A stretch of 64,000 nt of DNA, from contig NZ_FOFN01000001.1 in assembly GCF_900111025.1 (NCBI RefSeq), positions 496,001 through 560,000 on the forward strand, in the 5' to 3' direction. Of the stretch, positions 27,873 through 37,494 are shown in pieces. The stretch's first letter is position 1. Every line of letters begins with the position of its first letter. The notes under the pieces were generated by a model, which saw only the letters and a list, made by a program, of their open reading frames with translations, ran no database searches and was not told the origin of the DNA. This DNA is from Hyunsoonleella jejuensis. Lineage in GTDB: Bacteria > Bacteroidota > Bacteroidia > Flavobacteriales > Flavobacteriaceae. Position numbers and translations under genes: made by a program.

Positions 27873-29543
27873 ATGCTATCAAGATTTTACAATATTAAAA
27901 ATTTAAAAAGTGACTTTACAGGTGGGTTAGTAGCTGGTGTAGTAGCTCTACCATTAGCTTTAGCTTTTGGGGTTCAATCTGGTATGGGTGCTACTGCAGG
28001 TTTATATGGTGCTATAGCCGTAGGCATATTTGCGGCGTTACTTGGTGGTACAGAAACACAAGCTAGTGGGCCTACTGGACCAATGACCGTAGTTTCAGCA
28101 ACATTGGTAGCAGCAGCAATTGAAATAACGGGAAGCCTTGAAAGCGCCATGAGTATCGTTTTATTGGCCTTTCTGCTAGGTGGATTATTCCAAATAATTT
28201 TTGGGTTTCTAAACATCGCTAGTTACGTAAAGTACTTTCCTTACCCTGTAGTTTCAGGGTTTATGAGTGGTGTTGGCTTAATTATTATTATTTTACAATT
28301 ATTCCCGTTTGCTGGTTTAAGTTCAGCTAAATCTACATTGGCTGTTATTCAAGATCTACCCCGCTTGTTTTCTGAAGCAAACCTAAATGCACTTCTACTC
28401 GGGGGTATCACAATTCTTATTTATTTTGTGTTTCCAAAAATTTCGAAGGCTATACCAAGTGCTTTGGTGGCACTAATAACCGCAACCCTAATAGCATATT
28501 TTATGAAAATGGATGTGCCTTTAATTGGTGAAATACCTTCAGGGTTACCCTCGTTTCAATTAGGTGGTATTTTAGAGGTAGATTCTAGTACCTATGGTAT
28601 TATTTTGGAATACGCCGTAGTTCTTGCTGTTTTAGGAAGTATAGATTCTTTATTAACCTCCGTAATTGCTGATAACATGACCAAAACCAAACATAATAGC
28701 AACCGAGAACTTATTGGTCAGGGTATAGGTAATATGATTGCTGCTGCTATTGGTGGTATTCCTGGTGCTGGTGCTACAAAAGGTACTGTAGTAAATATCA
28801 ATGCCGGCGGGAAAACACGCTTGTCTGGTGTATTTCATGGAATTTTTCTTTTAGCAGTTCTCTTGGGGTTAGGGCAATTGGCAGCACATATTCCGCTTTG
28901 TGTATTGGCTGGTTTATTAATTCCTATAGGTTTTAAAATTGTCGATTTTAAGGGGTTAAAACACTTGCTAAAAGTGCCTCGTGCTGATGCTGTAGTATTA
29001 ATATTGGTGTTACTAATAACTACTTTTGGAAGTTTAATTCAAGCTGTGGGTATAGGTGTTGCATTGGCGTGCTTGCTATTTATGAAAAAATCTGGAGACA
29101 TAAGCGAACAAGGTATGGAGGTTGGTGCAGTAGCAGATTTAGATGGCTCTAAACCATGGCAAGATGAAATAGAATTTTATGATACCTATAAAGATAAAGT
29201 TATTATTAAACATCTTTATGGGTCGTTGTTTTTTGGATTTACCTCTTATTTTAAGGATCAGATTTCACAGTTACCAAATGAAGTTAAAGCCGTAATATTT
29301 AGAATGGACCGTGTACCATATATGGATCAATCTGGTTTATATGCTTTAGAGGATATTATTTTTGATTTACGCAATGAAAACATAGAAGTTCTTTTAGTTG
29401 GTTTAAAGGAACAACCAAAAGATATGCTTGAAGGAGTTGATATTATTCCAGATTTAGTACCTAAAGAAGATATATTTGATGATATTGATGACGCCTTTAT
29501 TTATTTAAAAGGGCGGTTAAGGTTAAATGAAATTAAAACATAG
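27873..29543 (+). CDS. SulP-family anion permease with STAS domain (556 aa)
   Basis: An inner-membrane transporter of the SLC26/SulP family. About 10-14 hydrophobic segments fill residues 15-420, including the conserved TQASGPTGPMTVV region (about 62-74). The cytoplasmic C-terminal STAS domain (about 440-545) has the typical core VIFRMDRVPYMDQSGLYAL. Substrates in the family include sulfate, bicarbonate and dicarboxylates. No adjacent carbonic anhydrase or sulfur-assimilation gene is present to decide. The GH20 gene begins 8 nt after its stop, so the two are probably co-transcribed although their functions seem unrelated. Confidence 0.92.
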   Translation: MLSRFYNIKNLKSDFTGGLVAGVVALPLALAFGVQSGMGATAGLYGAIAVGIFAALLGGTETQASGPTGPMTVVSATLVAAAIEITGSLESAMSIVLLAFLLGGLFQIIFGFLNIASYVKYFPYPVVSGFMSGVGLIIIILQLFPFAGLSSAKSTLAVIQDLPRLFSEANLNALLLGGITILIYFVFPKISKAIPSALVALITATLIAYFMKMDVPLIGEIPSGLPSFQLGGILEVDSSTYGIILEYAVVLAVLGSIDSLLTSVIADNMTKTKHNSNRELIGQGIGNMIAAAIGGIPGAGATKGTVVNINAGGKTRLSGVFHGIFLLAVLLGLGQLAAHIPLCVLAGLLIPIGFKIVDFKGLKHLLKVPRADAVVLILVLLITTFGSLIQAVGIGVALACLLFMKKSGDISEQGMEVGAVADLDGSKPWQDEIEFYDTYKDKVIIKHLYGSLFFGFTSYFKDQISQLPNEVKAVIFRMDRVPYMDQSGLYALEDIIFDLRNENIEVLLVGLKEQPKDMLEGVDIIPDLVPKEDIFDDIDDAFIYLKGRLRLNEIKT

Positions 29544-29551
29544 TTGAATAC

Positions 29552-31129
29552 GTGCTTTTCAAAACAAAAATTATAGGTTATATCGTTTTAATGTTTGGTT
29601 TTTTATACACTTCTTGTAAGGAGGAAAAAAGAATTATCAATTTTCCTTACACGGACCTCTCAAAATCCTATTTCATACCCAAGCCTTTAAAGGTAATACC
29701 TACCCATAGCGGATTTCCTTTAGACAAGTTTACTGCTATTCATATAGGTGAAACGACAAAAGATTTTAAAAATATAGCGGGTTTTCTTGCTGAAAAAATA
29801 ACGAAACAAACAGGTATTTCTCCTCATTTAAAAGCAAATGATTCTACTGAAAGTATTATTTACATCAATGCATCAAACGATTTTGATTTAGAACACCCTG
29901 AAGCGTATCATTTGAAGGTTTTAAAAGACTCAATTATTTTAACATCAAATACAGCTACGGGAGCTTTTAGAGGTATTCAAACCTTGAGACAACTAATTCC
30001 AAACAAAGCTAATGACACACTCGCTAAAAATGATATTTGGGTAATTCCTTCAGGAGAAATTACCGATACACCACAATTTGAATATAGAGGCACCATGCTT
30101 GATGTAGCAAGGCATTTTTTCAGCGTTGAGGATATAAAAAAGTATATCGATGTTTTAAGTTATTATAAAATAAACGTATTGCATTTGCATTTATCAGACG
30201 ATCAAGGTTGGCGCATAGAAATTAAATCGTGGCCAAAATTGACCGAAATAGGTAGTATTACCGAAGTTGGCGGTACCAAAGGTGGTTTTTACACCCAGAA
30301 AGATTACACCGAAATTGTTAATTACGCGGCGTTACACCATATCACTATTGTTCCAGAAATTGATATGCCAGGGCATACTAATGCAGCATCATTATCGTAT
30401 CGTATCTTAAACGGCAATGGTAAAGCAGTAAAGCCATATACGGGCATGCGTGTTGGTTTTAGTACTTTCGATACGCGAAAAGATACTGTTTATACTTTTA
30501 TTAATGATGTTGTAAGAGAACTAGCTGCAATTACTCCAGGACCTTATTTTCATATTGGTGGCGACGAAAGTCATGTTACCAAAAAAGAAGACTACAACTA
30601 TTTTGTTAATAAGGTTGAAGCAATAGTTCAAAAACATGGTAAACGCATGATTGGCTGGGATGAAACAGCTAATGCAGGTGTTGATTCTACCTCAATTGCA
30701 CAAATATGGCACAGTGAAAAGAACATGAAAACTGCTATTAAAAAAGGTATGAAACTAATACTTTCTCCTGCTAAAAATGCTTATTTAGATATGAAATATG
30801 ATGCGTCATCTAAATTTGGATTGGACTGGGCTGGTTTTGTTCCCGTTAATGTTGCTTACAATTGGTATCCTGAAACCATGGCTCCTAAAGCAAATATTCT
30901 AGGTATTGAAGCGCCCTTATGGTCTGAGACTATTGGTACACTATCAGAATTAGAATATTTAGCTTTTCCAAGAATTATTGGACATGCAGAAATAGGCTGG
31001 TCATTAAAAGAACATCGCAATTGGGAGGATTATAAAACACGATTAGCGCATCAATATTCATTCTTAAATCGTAATGGTGTAAATTATTACGCATCACCTT
31101 TAGTTAATTGGATGAAGGACGATTTTTAA
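29552..31129 (+). CDS. GH20 beta-N-acetylhexosaminidase lipoprotein (525 aa)
   Basis: The start is a GTG at 29552, needed to include the lipoprotein signal (lipobox YTSC); the first internal ATG would truncate it. A GH20b N-terminal alpha/beta domain (about residues 40-160) is followed by the GH20 barrel. The catalytic pair is Asp338-Glu339 in HIGGDES. Other GH20 landmarks are YRGTMLDVARHFF, HLHLSDDQGWRIE and PEIDMPGH. The enzyme would release terminal GlcNAc or GalNAc from chitooligosaccharides or glycoconjugates in the periplasm or at the surface. It is 8 nt behind the SulP gene. It is not obviously part of the beta-glucan system. Confidence 0.92.
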   Translation: MLFKTKIIGYIVLMFGFLYTSCKEEKRIINFPYTDLSKSYFIPKPLKVIPTHSGFPLDKFTAIHIGETTKDFKNIAGFLAEKITKQTGISPHLKANDSTESIIYINASNDFDLEHPEAYHLKVLKDSIILTSNTATGAFRGIQTLRQLIPNKANDTLAKNDIWVIPSGEITDTPQFEYRGTMLDVARHFFSVEDIKKYIDVLSYYKINVLHLHLSDDQGWRIEIKSWPKLTEIGSITEVGGTKGGFYTQKDYTEIVNYAALHHITIVPEIDMPGHTNAASLSYRILNGNGKAVKPYTGMRVGFSTFDTRKDTVYTFINDVVRELAAITPGPYFHIGGDESHVTKKEDYNYFVNKVEAIVQKHGKRMIGWDETANAGVDSTSIAQIWHSEKNMKTAIKKGMKLILSPAKNAYLDMKYDASSKFGLDWAGFVPVNVAYNWYPETMAPKANILGIEAPLWSETIGTLSELEYLAFPRIIGHAEIGWSLKEHRNWEDYKTRLAHQYSFLNRNGVNYYASPLVNWMKDDF

Positions 31130-31207
31130 CTTTTAAATTAGTGCTTAAAATTATTCTGTTTTAGAATTTCACTTAAACTCATAGATTTATTTCAATAATT
31201 AGAAACT

Positions 31208-33442
31208 TTAGTTTGCTTTTCCAATTAAATTGAAATCTAAATGTTTTTTTACTAAATCAGTGTTCTTAACTTTTACAATAACTTCATCACCAAGTTGATA
31301 AACTTTTCCGTTACTTCTTCCAACCATAGCATATAAATCCTGATCGAATGCATAATGATCGTCTTTCATATCACGAACACTTACCATTCCTTCACATTTG
31401 TTTTGAATAATTTCAACATAAATACCCCAATCTGTCACCCCAGAAATTACACCTACAAACTCTTCATCCTTATGATCTTCCATAAAACGAATTTGCATGT
31501 ATTTAATAGAATCGCGTTCCGCTTTTGTGGCTAACATTTCCATATTACTAGAATGTTGGCATTTTTCTTCATAATCTGCTTCATTTGCAGACTTTCCACC
31601 GTCCAAATAGCGCTGTAATAAGCGATGTGCCATTACATCAGGATAACGACGAATTGGTGAGGTAAAATGGCTATAGTAATCAAACGCTAAACCATAATGC
31701 CCAATATTATGTGTGGTATATTCAGCTTTACTCATACTTCGTATAGCTAAAGTATCTACTAAATTTTGCTCTTTCTTACCAACAACGTCCTGTAACAAAT
31801 TGTTTAAGGATGCTGTTGTAGATTTTCTATCCTTGAAATTAAGTTTGTACCCAAAACGACTTACTACATTTTGTAACGAAGCAAGTTTACTTTCATCTGG
31901 TTCGTCATGCACCCGATATACAAACGTTTTTTTAGGTGATTGTTTTCCTATAAATTCTGATACTTTTCGGTTTGCTAAAAGCATGAATTCTTCAATCAAC
32001 TTATTAGCAGCTTTACTGGTTTTAAAGTATACGCCTTCTGGATTATTATCTTTATCTAAATTGAATTTTACTTCAACTTTATCAAATGAAATAGCACCAT
32101 CGCGCATGCGTTTACTTCTCATAATTTTAGCGAGTCTGTCTAGAGTTAAAATAGCTTTTGCTAACTCTGGTGTGGTATTGTACGCTTTTCCTGTAAGCGC
32201 AACTTCTTGTGGAATTTGAGTATTAATTTGTGACGTTTCGACTGCGCTCAACGTGACATTCGCATTATTTTCGATAACCGCTTGTGCTTCTTCATAAGCA
32301 TAACGGGCATCACTGTAAGTAACGGTTCTTCCAAACCATTGGTTTTTAATTTCAGCTTTATCATTCATTTGAAATACTGCAGAAAATGTATATTTCTCTT
32401 CATTTGGACGCAGTGAACACGCATTATTTGATAATACTTCCGGCAGCATTGGTACTACACGATCTACTAAATACACTGAGGTTGCACGCTCGTAAGCTTC
32501 GTCATCTAAAACTGTACCTTCTTGTAAATAATGCGATACATCAGCAATATGAATGCCTATTTCGTATAATCCATTATCTAACACTTCAAAAGAGAGCGCA
32601 TCGTCAAAATCCTTAGCATCTTTTGGATCTATAGTAAAGGTTAAATCTTTACGCATATCCCTACGTTTTGCAATTTCTGCTTCAGTAATAGAGGTATCCA
32701 ATTCATTAGCAAAAGCTTCTACTTCATAAGGAAATTCGTGTGGTAATCCGTACTCTGCTAAAATCGCATGGATTTCAGTGTTATGTTCTCCAGGTTTTCC
32801 TAGAATTTTTAAAACCTTTCCATACGGTGAATCTGCTTTTTCTGGCCAATCTTCAAGCGATACTAAAACTTTATCTCCATCTTCGGCTTTTAAGGTTTTA
32901 TTAATTGGTACAAAAATATCTTTGTACATTTTATTGCTATCTGGAATTACAAAAGCGTAATTACTATTCTTTTGAATTTGAATAACACCAACATATTCAG
33001 ATTTTGCACGTTTAATAATATTGGTTATTTCCCCTTCAACCTTGCCACGTTTCCTTCTCTTGTACGCATAGAATTCTACTTCATCCCCATTCAAGGCTTT
33101 ATTAATATTGTTTGATGCGATAAAAACATCTTCTTCAAAATCATCTGATATAATATAACCAGATCCTTTTGCAGACATATCTAAAACACCTGTGTGATAT
33201 TCGGTATTCACTATAGCTTTAAATTTACCGCGTTCTACTTGTTCTATTTCTTGTTTTGCAGCAAGTTTAGCTAAGGTTTTTATTATTTGATTGCGACTAC
33301 TAGCATCGTTTACACCAAGTTTTGCAGCTATTTGTTTGTAGTTAAAGGCTTGGTTTCTTTCTTTTTTTAATATACTTAAGATTGTATTTGTTAGGTTGGA
33401 AATCCCTTTTTTTCCGGATTTACCTTTTCTTTTTTTACTCAT
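31208..33442 (-). CDS. rnr: ribonuclease R (744 aa)
   Basis: A 3'-5' exoribonuclease of the RNase II/R family. An N-terminal winged-helix segment (about residues 14-72) precedes two cold-shock domains (about 80-215). The RNB catalytic domain (about 262-590) has the metal-binding cluster TIDPKDAKDFDDA (Asp272, 275, 278, 280, 281). A C-terminal S1 domain spans about 640-725 (GVISGVTDWGIYVEI). It degrades structured RNA and takes part in RNA quality control. One oddity is that residues about 395-405 (NVTLSAVETSQ) are encoded by a palindromic sequence resembling a dispersed flavobacterial repeat, inserted in frame in a variable loop of the RNB domain. Confidence 0.95.
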   Translation of the reverse strand: MSKKRKGKSGKKGISNLTNTILSILKKERNQAFNYKQIAAKLGVNDASSRNQIIKTLAKLAAKQEIEQVERGKFKAIVNTEYHTGVLDMSAKGSGYIISDDFEEDVFIASNNINKALNGDEVEFYAYKRRKRGKVEGEITNIIKRAKSEYVGVIQIQKNSNYAFVIPDSNKMYKDIFVPINKTLKAEDGDKVLVSLEDWPEKADSPYGKVLKILGKPGEHNTEIHAILAEYGLPHEFPYEVEAFANELDTSITEAEIAKRRDMRKDLTFTIDPKDAKDFDDALSFEVLDNGLYEIGIHIADVSHYLQEGTVLDDEAYERATSVYLVDRVVPMLPEVLSNNACSLRPNEEKYTFSAVFQMNDKAEIKNQWFGRTVTYSDARYAYEEAQAVIENNANVTLSAVETSQINTQIPQEVALTGKAYNTTPELAKAILTLDRLAKIMRSKRMRDGAISFDKVEVKFNLDKDNNPEGVYFKTSKAANKLIEEFMLLANRKVSEFIGKQSPKKTFVYRVHDEPDESKLASLQNVVSRFGYKLNFKDRKSTTASLNNLLQDVVGKKEQNLVDTLAIRSMSKAEYTTHNIGHYGLAFDYYSHFTSPIRRYPDVMAHRLLQRYLDGGKSANEADYEEKCQHSSNMEMLATKAERDSIKYMQIRFMEDHKDEEFVGVISGVTDWGIYVEIIQNKCEGMVSVRDMKDDHYAFDQDLYAMVGRSNGKVYQLGDEVIVKVKNTDLVKKHLDFNLIGKAN
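32230..32260 (-). repeat. probable dispersed repeat embedded in frame in rnr
   Basis: The minus strand reads TGTCACGTTGAGCGCAGTCG then AAACGTCA. The ends are imperfectly inverted (TGACGT / ACGTGACA). I recall near-identical sequences as scattered short repeats in Flavobacteriaceae genomes; this needs a genome-wide count. The frame of RNase R is preserved through it. Confidence 0.5.
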
Positions 33443-34057
33443 TTAATTTTGTAATCATATTCATTTCCTAAAAGTGTTAGGAATTCATTCTAAATAAACT
33501 CAATAGAAGGTGAAGTAAAGCTATTAAGTTTTTACAAAGCTACGGTTTTAATATTAAACTATATAAAATCTTTGTTAAATCGAAGTTATCCACATTATAT
33601 ATTATATAATAATTTTTCTTTTAAAATTTAAAAAAATAAATGATGGTTATTATAGTGTGTTGATAGCGGTATAACTTTTTTAAGTTTTATTTTGATATAT
33701 ATGTTATTGAATGTTGTTGATAGGAAATTAACAGCTTTAATAATTGTAATAACTTAAAATTTAGTTGATTTCAATTTACTATGAACAATTGTTCACAACC
33801 TAAACTAACAGCTATTTTTTAATAAGTATTTTAATTAACAACACTTAAAAGTACACAATGAAGTGCTGATAACTTAACTAAAAATTTACATTAACTTATT
33901 TGCATGTAAACTAAAGGTTACGGATTGAAAATTTTAAGTGATTTTCCTAATAATTTTTATAAAAATCCATCAATAGATATTAACAAGTGATTAAAAGTTT
34001 AGTGAACAGAAATTGCTTTTAGTAACTTTGCAACATAAATGTATTATTTTAATTATT
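33443..34057. other. 615-bp AT-rich intergenic region with DnaA-box-like sites
   Basis: No gene or RNA is recognisable. The stretch contains a perfect DnaA consensus box TTATCCACA (33586-33594) beside an A/T-only segment of about 25 bp (33595-33616). It also has two copies of TGTTGATAG (33658-33666 and 33715-33723), each one mismatch from a reverse box, and TTGTTCACA (33789-33797), one mismatch from consensus. The arrangement is origin-like, but AT-rich DNA makes near matches common. Confidence 0.4.
34023..34030 (+). promoter_or_regulatory. -7 promoter element of rpiB
   Basis: TAACTTTG matches TAnnTTTG exactly. It lies 27 nt before the ATG at 34058, which supports that start over an in-frame TTG at 34013 upstream of the element. 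No clear -33 TTG is present at the usual distance. Confidence 0.4.
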
Positions 34058-34492
34058 ATGACAATCTCTATAGGAAACGATCACGCAGGAACAGATTATA
34101 AATTTGCGATAAAAACGTTATTAGAAAGTAAAGGTATTACAGTTAATAATTATGGTACCGATACTAATGATAGTGCTGATTATTCAGACTTTGTACATCC
34201 TGTAGCAGAAGATGTAGAAAATGGTAAATCTAAATACGGCATCTTAATTTGTGGTAGTGGTAATGGTGTAGCTATGACGGCAAATAAACATCAAAATATT
34301 AGAGCTGGTTTGTGCTGGAATAAGGAAATTGTCCATCTAACCCGCAGTCATAATAATGCTAATATTTTATGTATTCCTGCAAGATATACGGCTTTAAAAC
34401 AAGCTGTAGAAATGGTAGAGGTATTTTTAAATACAGAATTTGAAGGCGGTAGACATAAAAGGCGTATAGATAAAATACCATTATCTTGTTAA
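34058..34492 (+). CDS. rpiB: ribose-5-phosphate isomerase B (144 aa)
   Basis: A LacA/RpiB-family sugar-phosphate isomerase interconverting ribose-5-phosphate and ribulose-5-phosphate. Conserved features are the N-terminal MTISIGNDHAG (Asp8, His9), DYSDFVHP, and the catalytic Cys65 in ICGSGNGVAMTANK. The start at 34058 gives the normal family N-terminus; a frame opening 45 nt earlier would add 15 residues and cover the -7 element. It is followed after 3 nt by the CDF transporter gene and then an acetyltransferase gene, so the three probably form one transcript. Confidence 0.93.
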   Translation: MTISIGNDHAGTDYKFAIKTLLESKGITVNNYGTDTNDSADYSDFVHPVAEDVENGKSKYGILICGSGNGVAMTANKHQNIRAGLCWNKEIVHLTRSHNNANILCIPARYTALKQAVEMVEVFLNTEFEGGRHKRRIDKIPLSC

Positions 34493-34495
34493 TAT

Positions 34496-35416
34496 ATGTC
34501 ACATTCTCATGGTCATAATCACTCGCATCATCACCATGGCGACTTAAAAGGTCGTAATCTTTTCATATCTATTTTACTAAATATAGTTATTACTGTAGCT
34601 CAGGTTATTGGTGGTATAATTTCCGGTAGTTTATCACTTTTAAGTGATGCGCTACATAATTTTAGTGATGTACTTTCACTTATTATCAGTTATGTAGCTA
34701 ATAAACTAACTAAAAAAAAGGCCTCAACAAAAAAAACATTTGGTTATAAACGTGCTGAAATTTTAGCAGCGTTTATTAATGCGGCCACATTAATTATTGT
34801 GGCTATTTTATTAATAATTGAAGCTGTAAAACGTTTTCAAAATCCACAAGAAATAGAATCTAATTTAGTGATTTGGTTATCTTTTATTGCAATTTTAGGT
34901 AATGGTTTTAGTGTTTTATTACTCAAGAAGGACTCTGAAACTAATATGAATATGAGAAGTGCATATTTACATTTATTAACCGATATGATGGCCAGTGTAG
35001 CAGTTTTAGTAGGAGGCTTATTAATGAAATATTACGAATTGTATTGGGTTGATAGTGTTTTAACATTTATAATTGCGTTGTATTTAGTTTGGATGGGGTA
35101 TGATTTATTAAAAAACTCAACAAAAGTATTGATGTTATTTACACCTGATGCTATTCCTATTCAAAAAATAGTAGATGAAATAAATGCTTTTGATGCTATA
35201 GAAAATGTTCATCATGTACATGTATGGCAACTAAATGAAGAAGAAATACATCTTGAAGCACATATTGATTTTACTGAAGATATCACGTTATCAAAGTTCG
35301 ATGAGATCTTAAAAGATATTGAAACTTTAGTATTCAAAAAGTATGACATTAACCATGTAAATATTCAGCCAGAATATGGTAAAGATGATGCAAAAGAAGT
35401 AATTGTTCAGGATTAA
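34496..35416 (+). CDS. cation diffusion facilitator metal exporter (306 aa)
   Basis: A CDF-family (CzcD/ZitB-like) divalent metal/proton antiporter. The N-terminus is a histidine-rich metal-binding stretch (MSHSHGHNHSHHHHGD). Six membrane helices follow (about residues 22-210), with the paired metal-site motifs LLSDALHNFSDV and HLLTDMMAS. The cytoplasmic C-terminal domain (about 215-300) contains ENVHHVHVWQL. Zinc is the most common substrate of this subtype. It is in tight array with rpiB upstream (3 nt) and the acetyltransferase downstream (3 nt). Confidence 0.93.
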   Translation: MSHSHGHNHSHHHHGDLKGRNLFISILLNIVITVAQVIGGIISGSLSLLSDALHNFSDVLSLIISYVANKLTKKKASTKKTFGYKRAEILAAFINAATLIIVAILLIIEAVKRFQNPQEIESNLVIWLSFIAILGNGFSVLLLKKDSETNMNMRSAYLHLLTDMMASVAVLVGGLLMKYYELYWVDSVLTFIIALYLVWMGYDLLKNSTKVLMLFTPDAIPIQKIVDEINAFDAIENVHHVHVWQLNEEEIHLEAHIDFTEDITLSKFDEILKDIETLVFKKYDINHVNIQPEYGKDDAKEVIVQD

Positions 35417-35419
35417 GTT

Positions 35420-35863
35420 ATGATAGATATTAAAGTAAAATATTTTAAAGAACTTAGTATAAATGAGCTTTACGCTATGCTTCAATTACGCAGTGAGGTA
35501 TTTGTTGTAGAACAGGACTGTGTATATCAAGATATTGATGGTAAAGATCAAAAAGCGTTACATGTTTTAGGGTTTAAAAATGGAACATTAGTAGCATATA
35601 CGCGACTTTTTAAGCCAAGTGATTATTTTAAAGAAGCTAGCATTGGTAGGGTAGTTGTGAAACAAGACTTTAGAGACTATAAATATGGATATGACATTAT
35701 GAAAGCTTCTATAGATGCAATAGAAACGTATTTTAATGAAAGCAAAATAAAAATTTCAGCTCAAGAATATTTGAAACAATTTTATACTAATTTAGGTTTT
35801 AAACATCTAGGAACATCTTATTTAGAAGATGGTATTCCACATATAGCTATGATTAAAACATAA
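35420..35863 (+). CDS. ElaA-type GNAT acetyltransferase (147 aa)
   Basis: A small GNAT-fold acyltransferase of the ElaA type. It has the ElaA opening LYAMLQLRSEVFVVEQDC, the acetyl-CoA-binding region around IGRVVVKQDFRDYKYGYDIM, and the C-terminal FYTNLGFKHLG. The substrate is not known for the family. It is the last gene of the rpiB transcript and converges with the leucine-rich-repeat gene, with only 2 bp between the two stop codons. Confidence 0.88.
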   Translation: MIDIKVKYFKELSINELYAMLQLRSEVFVVEQDCVYQDIDGKDQKALHVLGFKNGTLVAYTRLFKPSDYFKEASIGRVVVKQDFRDYKYGYDIMKASIDAIETYFNESKIKISAQEYLKQFYTNLGFKHLGTSYLEDGIPHIAMIKT

Positions 35864-35865
35864 GT

Positions 35866-37413
35866 TTAACGTTTAAGAGCAAAATAACCTCTTAATATTT
35901 CTCTATTATTTAAGGTAATTTCGTACCAATAGCTATCGTTTGGTAGACGCTGTCCATTAAAGGTACCATCCCAACCTTGAGAATTTCTGGGTAGATATTT
36001 AATAAGTTTTCCAAACCTATCGTAAATTGAAATTGTGTTCACAATATTATTAGTATCACGTACTTGCCAAAAATCTCGTTTCCCATCGTTATTTGGTGTA
36101 AAGAACTTAGGAATAAATACACCATTATCTGAAATAAATACGTTAAAACTAGATTGGTTTTCGTAACAACTATTTTTAATATAAATATATATGGTTTGTG
36201 ATGTGGTAATATTGGTACCAGCATTTAATTGTACTCCTGCACCAAAAGCTTGTGTAAAATAATTTCCAAATGATAGAATGGGAAGTGTATATGATGGTGC
36301 AACTACATCATCAAGAACATCAATTTCAAGAAAATCATTTACCACGGTCGCGCATTCATCCCTAGAAGCAACAAATCTAGATTGTGTATCAATATTGGTC
36401 CAATTTGTTGTACTGTAAAGAACATCATCCACAAAAACACAAACCAGCTCACCGTTTAAAGTGGCATCAAAAAGCTGCATGTTCGTATTATTAGAGTTAT
36501 TAACATATAACTGACATAACTTATTATTACTACAGTCAAGAATATTTAATAGTGAATTATTGGAAACGTCAAGCGCTTCAATAAAATTACCTTGACAATA
36601 CAGTTCTTCTAAATTATTATTAACGCTTAGATTTAATTCTGATAGTTGGTTTTCACCACAGCTTAATACTTGTAGACCAGTAGTGTTTGTAAGATTTAGT
36701 GCATTGAGATTATTTGATAAGCAATAGAGCCATCTTAGATTTCTATTAAAGGATAAGTCAATAGTCTCTATATTATTATACTCAAAATTAAAATCCAAAA
36801 GCAAAGGATTATTAGTAACATCAAGCGTATTTAAATCATTATTTCCACAATGAAAAATTTGTAATTCGGTATTCGAACTAACATCAATATTTGATAATTG
36901 GTTACCAATACAGAAAAGCGTGTTTAAAGATGTGTTATTAGAAACATTAAGCTCTAACAATAAATTGTTATTACAAATTAACGACAATAGATTGGGGTTA
37001 TTAGAAAGATCTAAAGTTGGGATTTTATTAAAATTACACCAAAGTATGCGTAATCTAGGGTTAAAAGAGACATTTAAAGCGGTAATACCATTAAAAGCAC
37101 AAAACAATTGAATCAGATTTGTATTGTTAGAGATGTTTAGTGCCGTCAAATCGTTTTCAGAGCAATCTAATACTTCTAAGGCTGTAAAATCTTCTATTCC
37201 GGTTAAATCGTTAATGTTCAATAAAGAGACATCTAGCTCTCTTACAGTGTTAATGTTTGCTGTTGGCACAAAATTATCTAGAGGTGCAACATCGTAGCCT
37301 AAATTAATTAAAGCTTGCTCAAAATTATCATCTGGAACAAAGGTGTTTTGAGCTACACCAATAAAATTGATTAGTAAAAGGAAAAAAGAGAAAAAGTAGA
37401 GATTGTTTCTCAA
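35866..37413 (-). CDS. T9SS-secreted leucine-rich-repeat protein, type B C-terminal sorting domain (515 aa)
   Basis: A type I signal peptide (cleavage near GVAQN, residue 22) is followed by FVPDDNFEQALINLGYD, a segment common at the start of flavobacterial LRR surface proteins. About eleven 21-residue leucine-rich repeats of the pattern LdvSnNxxLxxLxCxxN follow (about residues 55-310). A C-terminal gliding-motility-associated (type B) T9SS sorting domain comes last (about 435-515: PKFFTPNNDGKRDFW, GWDGTFNGQRLPNDSYWYE, FALKR). It is exported through the type IX system and probably displayed on the surface for adhesion or protein binding. It follows a paralog of the same architecture (37495-38841). 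Confidence 0.88.
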   Translation of the reverse strand: MRNNLYFFSFFLLLINFIGVAQNTFVPDDNFEQALINLGYDVAPLDNFVPTANINTVRELDVSLLNINDLTGIEDFTALEVLDCSENDLTALNISNNTNLIQLFCAFNGITALNVSFNPRLRILWCNFNKIPTLDLSNNPNLLSLICNNNLLLELNVSNNTSLNTLFCIGNQLSNIDVSSNTELQIFHCGNNDLNTLDVTNNPLLLDFNFEYNNIETIDLSFNRNLRWLYCLSNNLNALNLTNTTGLQVLSCGENQLSELNLSVNNNLEELYCQGNFIEALDVSNNSLLNILDCSNNKLCQLYVNNSNNTNMQLFDATLNGELVCVFVDDVLYSTTNWTNIDTQSRFVASRDECATVVNDFLEIDVLDDVVAPSYTLPILSFGNYFTQAFGAGVQLNAGTNITTSQTIYIYIKNSCYENQSSFNVFISDNGVFIPKFFTPNNDGKRDFWQVRDTNNIVNTISIYDRFGKLIKYLPRNSQGWDGTFNGQRLPNDSYWYEITLNNREILRGYFALKR

Positions 37414-37494
37414 TTAAAAAAGGTTTTATTTAAATAGAATTTGTTTTGACAGAGATCAATTAAGCTCTTCGTATGTAATTATTTCTAGATATAA

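Noticed and set aside
31713-32219. 168-residue open frame antisense to rnr
   Set aside because: It is composition-driven, opposite the conserved RNB domain.
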